Origin: an uncultured Clostridia bacterium
GTDB lineage: Bacteria; Bacillota; Clostridia; Christensenellales; Borkfalkiaceae
Assembly (NCBI GenBank): GCA_947174415.1
Contig: CAMWIW010000002.1
Coordinates: 1-64,000 of the forward strand
DNA length: 64,000 nucleotides
Direction: 5' to 3'
A program made the position numbers and the translations under genes. The notes under the pieces were generated by a model. That model was not told the origin of the DNA. It worked only from the letters and a program-made list of their open reading frames with translations, and made no database searches. Shown here in pieces: positions 41,073 through 51,081 of this stretch; within the stretch, counting starts at the first letter, position 1, and every line of letters begins with the position of its first letter.

Positions 41073-42331
41073 TATTTATCCTCCTTTAATAAGTATGAGT
41101 AAAGTTCTTCAAGTTTAACCGAAGCACAAGAGCCGTCGGACATTTTCTTTACGTTTAAAACACCGCTTTCAAGTTCGCTTTCACCTATTACGGCTACGAA
41201 CTTCGCACCGATTTTATCGGCGTATTTTAGCTGCGCTTTCACGCTTCTTTGCATATGATCGACTTCTGCCGAAACGCCTTTGCCCCTTAAATCCAAAGCG
41301 GTTTTGAAAGCCTGTGCCCTGCTTTTTTCGTCCATACCAGCAATATAAATCAGCGGTGCGGTTTCTTCCGGAAAAGGCACGCCTGTGTTTTCCATGAGAA
41401 GCAAAAGTCGCTCAATCCCCGCGGCAAAGCCTATCGCAGGCAAAGAGTTGCCGCCGAGCTGCTCCAAAAGTCCGTCGTATCTGCCGCCGCCGCAAACCGT
41501 GCCCTGCGCGCCGATTTCGGTGGAAACAAACTCGAATACGGTGCGTGAATAATAGTCTAAACCCCTTACTATGTTTGAGTTAACGCTATATTCAAGCCCT
41601 TGAGCATCTAAAAGCGAACGGACGCCCTCGAAGTGTTTTTTACAGTCATCGCAAAGATAATCGGTAATTTTAGGGGCGTTTTTTGCAACCGTTTTGCACT
41701 TTTCTTCCTTACAGTCAAGTATTCTTAACGGGTTTTTATCGAACCTTGTACGGCAGTTGTTGCACATCTCTTCAACGTGGGGCGCAAAGTAATTTTTAAG
41801 CGCTTTGTTGTATTCGTTGCGGCATATCCTGCACCCAATTGAATTTATTTCGAGTTTTACGCCCTTGATTTTAAGCTTGTTTAAAAACGAAGAAGCGGCA
41901 AAAATTACCTCCGCATCCGTTTCGGGCGAAGACGAACCGAACACCTCTATTCCGAATTGGTGAAACTCTCTGAGCCTTCCCGCCTGCGGATTTTCATAAC
42001 GGAACGCGGGAGTTATATAAAAGGTCTTGACGGGCATAGGAGAGCTTGCAAGTCCGTTTTCGATAAACAATCTCGCAACACCCGCAGTACCCTCGGGCTT
42101 TAACGTCATACTTCTTCCGCCCTTATCCAAAAAGGTGTACATTTCCTTATTTACGACGTCGGTGGTTTCCCCTACGCCGCGCTGAAAAAGCTCGGTATGC
42201 TCGAAAGCGGGGGTGCGGACTTCTTTATAATTATAAAGACGCGCCACCTCGCGTGCGGTTTCCTCTAAATATTGCCATTTGTAAGACTGATTGGGCAGAA
42301 CGTCTTTCGTGCCCTTGGGAACATTAATCAT
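41072..42331 (-). CDS. hisS: Histidyl-tRNA synthetase
   Basis: 419 residues, class II. Motif 2 FRYENPQAGRLREFHQFGIE (about 111-130), the histidine motifs RGLDYYSRTVFEF (about 259) and GGGRYDGL, and motif 3 GFAAGIERLL. The middle has two CxxC pairs (CRICRNEY; CNNC). No T-box is seen upstream because it is inside an operon, overlapping hslU by four bases. Confidence 0.97.
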   Translation of the reverse strand: MINVPKGTKDVLPNQSYKWQYLEETAREVARLYNYKEVRTPAFEHTELFQRGVGETTDVVNKEMYTFLDKGGRSMTLKPEGTAGVARLFIENGLASSPMPVKTFYITPAFRYENPQAGRLREFHQFGIEVFGSSSPETDAEVIFAASSFLNKLKIKGVKLEINSIGCRICRNEYNKALKNYFAPHVEEMCNNCRTRFDKNPLRILDCKEEKCKTVAKNAPKITDYLCDDCKKHFEGVRSLLDAQGLEYSVNSNIVRGLDYYSRTVFEFVSTEIGAQGTVCGGGRYDGLLEQLGGNSLPAIGFAAGIERLLLLMENTGVPFPEETAPLIYIAGMDEKSRAQAFKTALDLRGKGVSAEVDHMQRSVKAQLKYADKIGAKFVAVIGESELESGVLNVKKMSDGSCASVKLEELYSYLLKEDK

Positions 42332-43638
42332 AATACATACTTCTTTAAATCGCGGTTTTTAATTATATTTTCCAAATGCTCTTCTACGTATTTTTCATTT
42401 ACTTCGACTGGGATAACGGGGTAATCGTTGCCGCCTGCGTTGAACGAAATATCCTCTAAAAGATACTCCATAACCGTGTGAAGACGGCGCGCGCCGATAT
42501 CCTCGGAAGTAGTATTTATATCCTCGGAAACCTCGGCTATCTTTTCTATAGCGTCCTTAGTAAAATGCAAGTCGATATTATCGACGGCAAGAAGCGCCGA
42601 ATACTGCGTGGTAATAGCGTTCTGCGGCTGAGTGAGAATATTTACGAAATCTTCCTTCGTAAGGCTTTTAAGTTCTACCTGTATGGGAAACCTGCCTTGA
42701 AGCTCGGGAATTAAGTCCTCGACTTTCGAAACGTGGAAAGCGCCCGCCGCTATGAAAAGAATATAGTCGGTTTTGATAGGACCGTACTTAGTCATAACGG
42801 TGCAGCCCTCGACTATAGGCAGTATATCGCGTTGCACTCCTTCGCGCGAAACGTCCGCTCCCTGATTGCCCTTGCCCGCGATTTTGTCGATTTCGTCAAT
42901 GAAGATTATACCGTCGTTCTCCGCGCGGCGCAAAGCCTCGGTGTTTACTGCGTCGTTGTCGATAAGTTTATCCGCCTCTTCCGCAATGATAAGGTTTTTC
43001 GCCTCCTTCACGGAAATTTTGCGTTTTTTCTTCTTGTGCATGCCTATTCCGCTGAAAATCGAGCCGATATCGATTGCCGCGCCGCTACCGGGGGAAAGCT
43101 CCAACGGCTTGGGCACGTCGTTTACTTCTATTTCGATTACGGCGTTATCGTGCTTGCCCGCATGAATTTCTTCCACGAGCTTGTCCTCGAATACCGCAAT
43201 TGCCGTTTCACCGCGCTCGTTCTTCTTGATTTCGGCAAGAGCTTTGGCAATGCGCCTTTCCGCAACCGCAGTTGCCTTAAAACTGACTTCCTGCGTCTTT
43301 TCCTCTTTAACGAGGCGAATGGCACACTCCGCCAAATCGCGCACCATACTCTCAACGTCGCGACCAACGTAGCCGACTTCGGTATATTTGGTTGCCTCTA
43401 CCTTTATAAAGGGGGCTTTGACAAGCTTTGCAAGCCGCCTTGCGATTTCGGTTTTGCCGACGCCGGTAGGTCCTTTCATTATAATATTCTTAGGCGTTAT
43501 TTCGTCCTGCAATGCGGGCGAAAGCTGACTGCGACGATAACGGTTTCTAAGCGCTATGGCAACCGCCTTTTTAGCCTCGTCCTGCCCTATGATGTATTTG
43601 TTCAGTTCGTGTACTATTTGTTTAGGTGTTAAATCCAC
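42328..43638 (-). CDS. hslU: HslU (ClpY) protease ATPase subunit
   Basis: 436 residues, AAA+ unfoldase for HslV. Walker A GPTGVGKTEIARRLA (about 55-69), the I-domain (about 110-235) and Walker B GIIFIDEIDKIA (about 243-254) are intact. It follows hslV by 14 bp, as clpQ-clpY of Bacillus. Confidence 0.97.
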   Translation of the reverse strand: MDLTPKQIVHELNKYIIGQDEAKKAVAIALRNRYRRSQLSPALQDEITPKNIIMKGPTGVGKTEIARRLAKLVKAPFIKVEATKYTEVGYVGRDVESMVRDLAECAIRLVKEEKTQEVSFKATAVAERRIAKALAEIKKNERGETAIAVFEDKLVEEIHAGKHDNAVIEIEVNDVPKPLELSPGSGAAIDIGSIFSGIGMHKKKKRKISVKEAKNLIIAEEADKLIDNDAVNTEALRRAENDGIIFIDEIDKIAGKGNQGADVSREGVQRDILPIVEGCTVMTKYGPIKTDYILFIAAGAFHVSKVEDLIPELQGRFPIQVELKSLTKEDFVNILTQPQNAITTQYSALLAVDNIDLHFTKDAIEKIAEVSEDINTTSEDIGARRLHTVMEYLLEDISFNAGGNDYPVIPVEVNEKYVEEHLENIIKNRDLKKYVL

Positions 43639-43652
43639 TGTCGTTCCCCCCC

Positions 43653-44189
43653 TTAAATCGTTTCACACTTTATATTGTCGTTGGTGAATACGCAGATTTC
43701 ACTCGCGATTTTGAGCGATTTTTTAGCAATTTCCGCGGCTGTAAATTCGGTGTTCTGGAACAGTGCGCGTGCAGCAGCCAAAGCGTAGTTGCCGCCGCTG
43801 CCTATTGCCGCGATGCCGTCGTCGGGCTCGATTACTTCACCCGTACCAGAAACGATTAAAAGCGTTTCTTTGTCCGCAACAATCATAAGCGCTTCCAACT
43901 TTCTTACGGCTTTGTCGCTGCGCCAAAGCTCCGCAAGTTCAACTGCGGAACGCATAAGGTTGCCCGAAAATTTATTGAGCATACCCTCGAATTTTTCGCT
44001 TAAAGAAAACGCGTCGGATACAGAGCCTGCAAAGCCCAAAATTACTTTGCCGCCGTAAATTCTTCTCACCTTCTGGGCGGAATTTTTGAAAATTACGCTT
44101 TCGCCCATAGTAACCTGTCCGTCTCCCGCGATAGCCGTTTCGCCGTTTCTTTTAACGGCGCAAATAGTCGTTGCGTGGAATTCTGTCAT
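43653..44189 (-). CDS. hslV: HslV (ClpQ) peptidase subunit
   Basis: 178 residues, proteasome-like N-terminal nucleophile peptidase. It begins [26 protein letters not shown]. As in Bacillus CodW, a short FHA segment precedes the TTI that forms the active Thr in E. coli, so the nucleophile could be Thr2 after Met removal or Thr7 after further processing. [14 protein letters not shown] is conserved. Overlaps trmFO by four bases. Confidence 0.95.
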   Translation of the reverse strand: MTEFHATTICAVKRNGETAIAGDGQVTMGESVIFKNSAQKVRRIYGGKVILGFAGSVSDAFSLSEKFEGMLNKFSGNLMRSAVELAELWRSDKAVRKLEALMIVADKETLLIVSGTGEVIEPDDGIAAIGSGGNYALAAARALFQNTEFTAAEIAKKSLKIASEICVFTNDNIKCETI

Positions 44190-45481
44190 AATAAACTCTC
44201 CTTGTATGCGCGTATGCTTTCTAACGCCCGTTCGGCGAGATAGGCATACCGTTGCTTTTTGTCTTTTATTAATTTTTCGGCGGGTTTCAATATGCCGAAA
44301 TTCGCGTTCATTGGCTGAAAATTTTCGGTTGCCCCCGATATATGTGCCGATAACGCGCCTAAAACGGTTGTGTTGTCGGGAATTTTGGGCGACCGTCCTT
44401 TTAACCTTTCATAGAGGTGAATTGCCGCTAAAAGTCCGCTTGCAGCGCTTTCGACGTAGCCTTCGACGCCCGTTATCTGTCCCGCAAAGAAAACCTGCGG
44501 GTTGCTTTTTAACGAAAAATCCGCATTCAAACAGGTGGGCGAATTTATAAAAGTATTGCGGTGCATAACGCCGTAGCGGAGAAATTCTGCGTTTCTGAGC
44601 GCGGGAATGAGCGAAAACACACGCTTTTGTTCACCCCATTTTAAATTGGTTTGGCAACCCACGAGGTTGTACGCCGTGCCCTCTTTATTCTCTTTTCTAA
44701 GCTGCAAAACGGCGTAAAAGCGGTTTCCCAAACTGTCTTTCAGCCCTACGGGCTTGAAATTTGCAAACCTTAAACTTTCAAAACCGCGCGCCGCCATAAC
44801 TTCAACGGGCATACACCCTTCGAAAATTTCACGCTTTTCAAATTCGTGCAAAATCGTTTTCTCTGCGCTGATAAGCTCGGATACGAAAGTTTCGTATTCC
44901 TCCTTAGTGAGCGGACAATTGACGTAATCGTCGCCGCCCTTGCCGTATCTGTCGCCGTAAAATGCACGGTCAAAATCGATACTTTCCCTTGAAACTATGG
45001 GAGCGGATGCGTCGTAAAAGTGCAATTGCCCCCCACATATGCGTGAAATACCGCAAGAAAGCTTGTCCGTGGTCAAAGGTCCTGTGGCGACTATGCACCA
45101 ATTTTCGGGAACTTCTTCCACCTCTTTACAGACGACTGAAATATTATTCTTGCTCTTGATTTTATCTGTAACGAACGAGGCAAACTTCTCTCTGTCCACG
45201 GCGAGCGCACCGCCCGCAGGAACGGAGGTTTTTGCCGCCGCCTCCATTGTGAGCGAACCCAAGATGCGCATTTCTTCCTTTAAAAGTCCGCACGCGTTCG
45301 TTTGAGGGTCGTTACCCTTTAACGAGTTGGAGCAAACGAGTTCGCAAAAATTTTTATCCGAATGGGCGGGCGTGAAAGTCCTTGGTTTTATATCGTATAA
45401 AACGACCTCCACTCCGCGTTCCGCAAGATAATTTGCCGCCTCACAGCCCGCGAGCCCTGCGCCTATTACCTCAACCTTCAT
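44186..45481 (-). CDS. trmFO: Methylenetetrahydrofolate--tRNA-(uracil54-C5) methyltransferase
   Basis: 431 residues, FAD- and folate-dependent tRNA T54 methyltransferase. FAD motif [19 protein letters not shown] (4-22), the Cys-containing [14 protein letters not shown] and the C-terminal [16 protein letters not shown]. In Bacillus the order topA-trmFO-xerC-hslV-hslU is seen; xerC is missing here and trmFO abuts hslV directly. Confidence 0.97.
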   Translation of the reverse strand: MKVEVIGAGLAGCEAANYLAERGVEVVLYDIKPRTFTPAHSDKNFCELVCSNSLKGNDPQTNACGLLKEEMRILGSLTMEAAAKTSVPAGGALAVDREKFASFVTDKIKSKNNISVVCKEVEEVPENWCIVATGPLTTDKLSCGISRICGGQLHFYDASAPIVSRESIDFDRAFYGDRYGKGGDDYVNCPLTKEEYETFVSELISAEKTILHEFEKREIFEGCMPVEVMAARGFESLRFANFKPVGLKDSLGNRFYAVLQLRKENKEGTAYNLVGCQTNLKWGEQKRVFSLIPALRNAEFLRYGVMHRNTFINSPTCLNADFSLKSNPQVFFAGQITGVEGYVESAASGLLAAIHLYERLKGRSPKIPDNTTVLGALSAHISGATENFQPMNANFGILKPAEKLIKDKKQRYAYLAERALESIRAYKESLL

Positions 45482-47795
45482 TTTCGGGCAAGTCCTTTGA
45501 ATAGTCGCACTCTTTATCCGAACACTTTATTTTCCCGCCCTTCTTTATAAGGTATTTGCCGCACTTGGGGCATTTATCTCCCGTGGGGACGTCCCAACTT
45601 AAAAACTTGCAGTCGGGATAACCCGTACAGCCGAAATAGATTTTGCCCGATTTGGAGGACATTCTGCGCATAGGCTTGCCACATTCGGGGCATTTGCCTT
45701 CGGATTTGTTTTCTCCCTCTTTTGCGGGTTCTTTGGAAAGATAGGGGCGCTTGGAAGCGCAAATGGGGCACTCCAAATACTTACCGTACTTGCCGCGTTT
45801 TAACAGCATATTGGCGTTGCACTCCGTGCATTTCTCTTCAGTCGGTTCTGCGTCTATGGGCAAAATCGAAGAACACTCGGGGTAGTTGGGGCAAGCGAGG
45901 AATTTACCGTATTTTCCGCTTTTGACGACCATATTCGCGCCGCATTTAGGGCAGCGCATAGGCGAAATTTCAACGTTGCTTTCGCTTACGATATTCGAAC
46001 AGTTGGGGTAGTTGGAACAAGCAAGATACTTGCCGTATTTGCCTATTCTTCTTATCATTACGCTGCCGCACTTTTCACAGATTACGTCCGTTTCCTCGTC
46101 GCCGTCCGTTGAAGCCGTTTTAAGCTGCTCCGCAAAGCCGGGGTAGAAGTCGGCAATAATCTTGTGCCAATCGCAACCGCCGTCCTCGATTTTATCGAGT
46201 TCGTCCTCCATATGCGCGGTAAAGCCCACGTCCATAATATCCGTGAAGTATTTTAAAAGCATATCCGTTATAGAATAGGCAACTTCGGTGGGTTTCATAT
46301 ACTTTCCGTCTTTTTCAACGTACTTTCTTTTGTTGAGAACGGAGATTATCGACGCGTAAGTGGAAGGTCTGCCTATACCCTTTTCTTCCATGGTTTTAAC
46401 TAAAGACGCGTCCGTGTAGCGGTAAGGGGGCTTAGTGTATTTTTGTTCTTTTACGAATTCATTCAAATTCAGCAAATCACCCTCGTTCAAAGGGGGAAGA
46501 AGCTTTGAAGTTTCCTCTTCGTCGTCCTTTTCTTTCTGGGCGTCCTGATAGGCTGCGGTGTAACCTGCAAAAAGCAACGCCTTGCCGCTCGCCTTGAAAG
46601 TATAGCCCGCGCACTCCGTTTCTATCTGCATTGAATTGTACTGCGCCTCCGCCATTTGGGAAGCGATAAATCTGTCGTAAACAAGCTTATAAATATTATA
46701 GTGCTTTTTATCGAGGCTGTTCTTTACGCTTGCGGGGGTAACCGACAAGTTTATCGGACGAATAGCCTCGTGAGCGTCCTGTGCGCCCTTTTTGGTTGCG
46801 TAAAAGTTGGGTTTTGCGGGAACGAACTCTTCACCGTAAGTCGTCTTAATGAACGACAGCGCGTTATCCTGCGCCTCTTTTGAAACGCGGACGGAGTCCG
46901 TTCTTATATAAGTTATAAGTGCAATATGGTCGCCGCCTACGTCCATACCCTCGTAAAGATGCTGTGCAATCAGCATGGTTTCGGGCGACGTCATACCGAA
47001 CTTATTCGATGCGTCCTGCTGCAATGACGACGTTGTGAAAGGTGCGGGCGCGTGTTGCTTAGTTACGCCTTTCTTGACTTTGACAACTGTGAATTTGCCC
47101 GCTTTTACCTTCTTTTCTATCTCTTCGGCTACTTCTGCGGGGATACTTTCGCCGCTCTTCTTGCACTGATATACGGCTTTAAAGGGTGCATAATTTGCCG
47201 CCTCGTCCTGAAGATATGCGTTCATAAGCCAATAGCCCTCGGGCTTGAAGGCCTGAATTTCACGCTCTCTGTCTACGATAAGACGGAGTGCAACAGATTG
47301 CACTCTGCCCGCTGAAAGCCCGTTCTGAATACGCTTGTTTAAAAGAGGCGAAAGCTTGTAGCCTACGAGTCTATCCAAAACTCTTCTCGCCTGCTGAGCG
47401 TCTACGAGGTTAATATTTATCTTGCGCGGGTTTTTAAGCGCGTTTTGCACCGCCGCGGGAGAAATCTCGTTAAACTCTATACGGTTTGCCGAATTCTCGT
47501 CTAAGCCCAAAACGGTCTGCAAGTGCCAGCTTATAGCCTCGCCCTCTCGGTCGGGGTCGGTTGCAAGGTAGACTTTGCCGCTCTTTTTAGCCTCTTGTGC
47601 AAGTCTTTTTATAATTTCCTTCTTTGTAGGGGTAATTTCGTACTTAGGCTCGAAATTTTCGGTGATTTTCACGCCCAAAGTACGCTCGGGCAAATCCCTT
47701 ACGTGCCCGCCCGATGCGTCAACTCTGTACTTGCCTTTCAAATATTTTGAAATGGTTTTTGCCTTTGACGGCGACTCAACTATTATCAAATCCAT
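45471..47795 (-). CDS. topA: DNA topoisomerase I
   Basis: 774 residues, type IA. Toprim start DLIIVESPSKAKTISKYL, DPDREGEAISWHL, the active Tyr in LITYIRTDSVRVS and GRPSTYASII. The C-terminus carries five zinc ribbons (CEKCG..., CPKCG..., CTECN..., CPECG..., CPKCG...), more than the three or four common in the family. The start at 47795 has GGAGGA upstream; an in-frame ATG at 47837 lacks one. Overlaps trmFO by 11 bases. Confidence 0.97.
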   Translation of the reverse strand: MDLIIVESPSKAKTISKYLKGKYRVDASGGHVRDLPERTLGVKITENFEPKYEITPTKKEIIKRLAQEAKKSGKVYLATDPDREGEAISWHLQTVLGLDENSANRIEFNEISPAAVQNALKNPRKININLVDAQQARRVLDRLVGYKLSPLLNKRIQNGLSAGRVQSVALRLIVDREREIQAFKPEGYWLMNAYLQDEAANYAPFKAVYQCKKSGESIPAEVAEEIEKKVKAGKFTVVKVKKGVTKQHAPAPFTTSSLQQDASNKFGMTSPETMLIAQHLYEGMDVGGDHIALITYIRTDSVRVSKEAQDNALSFIKTTYGEEFVPAKPNFYATKKGAQDAHEAIRPINLSVTPASVKNSLDKKHYNIYKLVYDRFIASQMAEAQYNSMQIETECAGYTFKASGKALLFAGYTAAYQDAQKEKDDEEETSKLLPPLNEGDLLNLNEFVKEQKYTKPPYRYTDASLVKTMEEKGIGRPSTYASIISVLNKRKYVEKDGKYMKPTEVAYSITDMLLKYFTDIMDVGFTAHMEDELDKIEDGGCDWHKIIADFYPGFAEQLKTASTDGDEETDVICEKCGSVMIRRIGKYGKYLACSNYPNCSNIVSESNVEISPMRCPKCGANMVVKSGKYGKFLACPNYPECSSILPIDAEPTEEKCTECNANMLLKRGKYGKYLECPICASKRPYLSKEPAKEGENKSEGKCPECGKPMRRMSSKSGKIYFGCTGYPDCKFLSWDVPTGDKCPKCGKYLIKKGGKIKCSDKECDYSKDLPENEG

Positions 47796-47890
47796 ATAAA
47801 TCCTCCTCACAAATATTTCGCGCCATTCCGCACGCAAAATATTTCGTGAATTTTAGAGGCTTCTCGCCCCTTGTACCGCAATCCTGTAAT

Positions 47891-48961
47891 TTACACGGCA
47901 GAATATCTGTTTCCGCCAATTCTGACGATAAGTCCTTTAATTTCCAACTTTGATAAAACAGGAATAATCCTGAACGGTAAAGTATCCAACTGTTCCGCAA
48001 GGTCTGAAATAAAGGCTTCACCCAGATTGCGTATAGCTGAAAGAAGGTTTTCTTCTTCCTTTGAAAGCTTTAAGCCTTCTTGCGGTTTAAAGTCTAAACC
48101 AAAATCGCCAAATATGTCAAGTGTATTTTGCGCAAGCGTTGCGCCATTTTTTAATAACCAATTGCAGCCTTCACCCGAGGCAACGCCTATCGTATAGGGG
48201 TATGCAAACAATCTTCTACCGTATAATTTCGCATATTCCGCAGTTATAAGCGCTCCGCTTTTCAGCCCCGCAGATACTGTCAGCGTGCCCTGTGAAATGC
48301 CAGCTATTATTCTGTTTCTTATAGGAAACAAATACCTTTGAGGGGGAGTTTCGGGCGGATACTCGGATATAACAAGTCCGCGCTCCTCCACCTTTTTGAT
48401 AAGCGATTTATTGTTAGCGGGATAGAAATAGTTAAAGCCGTAGGCTAAAACGGAAATTATCTTGCCGCCTTCTAGCGCGCCTTCAACGGCGGCGGTATCA
48501 GCTCCGTCGGCAATGCCCGTAACAACTGTGAAATGCTGGGTAAGCTCATTTGCAGTCTTTTTACATTCCTTTAAAATCTGAGGCAAAGTACGCCTTGAAC
48601 CGACTACCGCAAAGCACTCGGTATCGAGAAGTCCGATATTGCCCTTACAGTACAAAACTATGGGCGGAATTTCGATATTTTTTAGGCTTTGGGGATAATG
48701 CTTGGAAAAATAAGTTACACATTTTACACCCGCCGTTTCAAGGTCAGTCAAAACGCATTCGCGAAATCCGCGGTCAAAATATTTTTCCTTTACTTTATTA
48801 TATACGCCGTGAGAAAGACTTTTAATCAGACTTTTTTCATATTTCACAAAATCGGGCTTTGACGAGGCTAAATCCGAAAGCAATGCTTTGCGTTGATTAT
48901 AGGTTAGCTCGTCTATCGCGCAGAGCGTTATTAAATTTATTTCTTCATCCGTGTAGTTCAA
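47891..48961 (-). CDS. dprA: DNA processing protein DprA
   Basis: 356 residues, loads RecA on incoming single-stranded DNA in natural transformation. SAM-like N-terminus, Rossmann region FAVVGSRRTLPQILKECKK (about 119-137), VTGIADGADTAAVEGAL, SEYPPETPPQRYLFPIRNRIIAG, and a C-terminal winged helix. The usual GSGLdxxYP is changed to AYGFNYFYP. Overlaps comM by four bases. Confidence 0.95.
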   Translation of the reverse strand: MNYTDEEINLITLCAIDELTYNQRKALLSDLASSKPDFVKYEKSLIKSLSHGVYNKVKEKYFDRGFRECVLTDLETAGVKCVTYFSKHYPQSLKNIEIPPIVLYCKGNIGLLDTECFAVVGSRRTLPQILKECKKTANELTQHFTVVTGIADGADTAAVEGALEGGKIISVLAYGFNYFYPANNKSLIKKVEERGLVISEYPPETPPQRYLFPIRNRIIAGISQGTLTVSAGLKSGALITAEYAKLYGRRLFAYPYTIGVASGEGCNWLLKNGATLAQNTLDIFGDFGLDFKPQEGLKLSKEEENLLSAIRNLGEAFISDLAEQLDTLPFRIIPVLSKLEIKGLIVRIGGNRYSAV

Positions 48962-50481
48962 CCGTTTACTTCATAGCTCCTGTAAGAAGCCGCCTCCAAA
49001 ATGTGGTCGGGCTTTATCTCTTCGGAAAAGTCCAAATCCGCTATAGTTCTTGCAACCTTAATAATTCGCGAACGGGCGCGCGCAGACAGGTGAAACGTTT
49101 CGAACGCGGTGCGCAGTATCCCCTCACACTCGGGCGTAAGGCGGCAATACTTTTTAATCTGCTTTTCGTTCATACCAGCATTTACCGAATTTTGCTCGCC
49201 CTCGAAGCGAATTCTTTGCACGGTGCGTGCAGTTTCAACCCTCTTCTTTACTTCCGCACTCGTTTCACCGTTTGCTTCGCCCGCCAAATCTTCGTACTTG
49301 ACACCGTCCACTTCCACCTGTAAATCTATTCTGTCCAAAAGCGGACCTGAAATTTTACTCCTGTACTTTTGAACCTGTGAAGGAGTGCAGGTGCAAGTTA
49401 AATAAGCCGAGCCGTAGTTGCCGCAAGGACAAGGGTTCATACTTGCGCAAAGCATAAAGTCTGCGGGGAAGGTTACTGCCCCGCCCGCACGCGCAACCGT
49501 TATAACCCCGTCTTCGAGAGGCTGACGGAGAGATTCTAACGTTCTTCGCGTATATTCGGGAAGCTCGTCCAAAAAAAGCACGCCCTTATGCGCCATAGAT
49601 ATTTCGCCGGGGTGAACCTTGACGTTGCCTCCGCCGCAAAGCGCGACGACGGTCGAGGTGTGGTGAGGCGTACGGAACGGGCGCAAGGACACGATGCCGT
49701 CTTCCATAAGGCAACCCGCAATCGAGTGAATTTTGGTTACTTCCAACGCCTCTTCGAAGGTCATGTCGGGCATAATCGTGGGAATACACCGAGCGAGCAT
49801 AGTTTTGCCCGTACCGGGAGGTCCTGCAAGCAATATATTGTGCCCGCCCGCAACGGCAATTTCCAGAGCGCGTTTAGCAACCTTTTGCCCGCGCACGAGA
49901 GACAAGTCGAAACCGTATTCTTGCGAGCTTGCCGCCGCCCTGAAGTTGCGTGAGCTTACGGTACTGAACGAGCTTTCGCCCGCAAGTAGCGCTACAACCT
50001 CACCGAGGTTTTTCAAAGCAAAGACGGTTACGCCCTCGATATAGCTTGCCTCGTTGGCGTTTGCCGCGGGAACTATGAAGCGCGTAAAGCCCTTTGCCTT
50101 TGCCGAAATCAGAATGGGGAGAATGCCGGTAACGGGTCTTAACGCACCGTCCAAGGCAAGCTCACCCAAAAATACCGTTCCCTCTGCGTTTGCCGTAATC
50201 TGATTTGCTGCAATCAAAATACTTATTGCAAGGGGCAAATCGTACTGTGAACCCTCTTTTTTTAAGTCGGCGGGAGCAAGATTTATAGTAATTCTGTTCA
50301 CGGGAAATTGAAACAAACTGTTCTTTATTGCCGAACGCACCCGCTCTTTACTCTCTTTGACCGCCGCGTCAGGCAAGCCGACCATATCGAATGAAACCAT
50401 ACCTTTGTTAATGTCGGTTTCAACCTCGACGGGAATACCTTCAAGTCCGCATAGCGCGAAACTCGTTATTTTAGATAACAT
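48958..50481 (-). CDS. comM: YifB/ComM family Mg-chelatase-like AAA ATPase
   Basis: 507 residues. N-terminal Lon-like domain (VDMVGLPDAAVKESKERV), Walker A AGPPGTGKTMLARCIP (about 216-231), Walker B GVLFLDELPEY and the C-terminal Mg_chelatase_C region with ARARSRIIKVARTIADL. In Gram-negative bacteria ComM aids branch migration during transformation. Adjacent dprA supports a competence role. AGAGGT precedes the ATG. Confidence 0.93.
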   Translation of the reverse strand: MLSKITSFALCGLEGIPVEVETDINKGMVSFDMVGLPDAAVKESKERVRSAIKNSLFQFPVNRITINLAPADLKKEGSQYDLPLAISILIAANQITANAEGTVFLGELALDGALRPVTGILPILISAKAKGFTRFIVPAANANEASYIEGVTVFALKNLGEVVALLAGESSFSTVSSRNFRAAASSQEYGFDLSLVRGQKVAKRALEIAVAGGHNILLAGPPGTGKTMLARCIPTIMPDMTFEEALEVTKIHSIAGCLMEDGIVSLRPFRTPHHTSTVVALCGGGNVKVHPGEISMAHKGVLFLDELPEYTRRTLESLRQPLEDGVITVARAGGAVTFPADFMLCASMNPCPCGNYGSAYLTCTCTPSQVQKYRSKISGPLLDRIDLQVEVDGVKYEDLAGEANGETSAEVKKRVETARTVQRIRFEGEQNSVNAGMNEKQIKKYCRLTPECEGILRTAFETFHLSARARSRIIKVARTIADLDFSEEIKPDHILEAASYRSYEVNG

Positions 50482-50501
50482 GATTACCTCTTTGGTAAAT
50501 T

Positions 50502-50534
50502 AAAAGCTCCCGCACGCAACGGGAGCTTTTTTTA
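50502..50534. terminator. rplS terminator
   Basis: AAAAGCTCCCG pairs with CGGGAGCTTTT around seven bases, located between rplS and comM on the same strand. Confidence 0.8.
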
Positions 50535-50535
50535 A

Positions 50536-50880
50536 TTATTTGATTTCTGCTATCTTGGCAGCCTTGCCTGTAAGTCCGCGCAGGTAGTAAAGTTTTGCGC
50601 GCCTTACCTTACCGCGCTTAACGACGGTAATCGAGGCAATTTTGGGTGAATGTAAGGGGAACGTTCTTTCAACGCCTACGCCGAAAGAAAGCCTTCTTAC
50701 CGTAAAGCTTTCTCTTATGCCGCCGTGCTTTTTAGCGATTACAACGCCTTCAAAGTTCTGAATTCTCTCCTTAGTTCCTTCAATAACCTTGAAGCCTACT
50801 TTAACCGTATCGCCCACGTTGAACACGGGCACTTCCTTTTTCATACCCTCGTTTTCAATGGCTTCAACTAAACCTTTCAT
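50536..50880 (-). CDS. rplS: 50S ribosomal protein L19
   Basis: 114 residues; starts [18 protein letters not shown] and has [21 protein letters not shown]. The start at 50880 has GGAGG seven bases upstream, an earlier frame extension does not. It is separated from trmD, its usual partner, by the PRTase-like, yraN, rnhB and rbgA genes, and has its own promoter. Confidence 0.98.
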   Translation of the reverse strand: MKGLVEAIENEGMKKEVPVFNVGDTVKVGFKVIEGTKERIQNFEGVVIAKKHGGIRESFTVRRLSFGVGVERTFPLHSPKIASITVVKRGKVRRAKLYYLRGLTGKAAKIAEIK

Positions 50881-50978
50881 AATAAACCTCCGTAATATTA
50901 AGACATTCTTGCAGTATTTCAAGCAGAGGACTGTCCGAAGTCGAAATTTATATTAACAAATAAAAAATCAAAATGCAA
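50881..50978 (-). promoter_or_regulatory. rplS promoter and structured leader
   Basis: On the minus strand TTGCAT (50978-50973) and TAATAT (50955-50950), spacer 17 bp. The 63-base leader has GACA ... TGTC enclosing CTTG-AAATACTG-CAAG, a candidate L19 autoregulatory structure like those reported upstream of rplS in Firmicutes; not verified. The rest of 50979-51081 holds an AT-rich dyad TATACAT-ATA-ATGTATA. Confidence 0.5.
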
Positions 50979-51081
50979 CTCATTTTAGGGGGTGTGTCGC
51001 AATTTTCACAAAACTATTTTCGCCGTTTCATTATACATATAATGTATAGAGAAATCGGTATTGCAAAGCAGCTCTGTGTTT

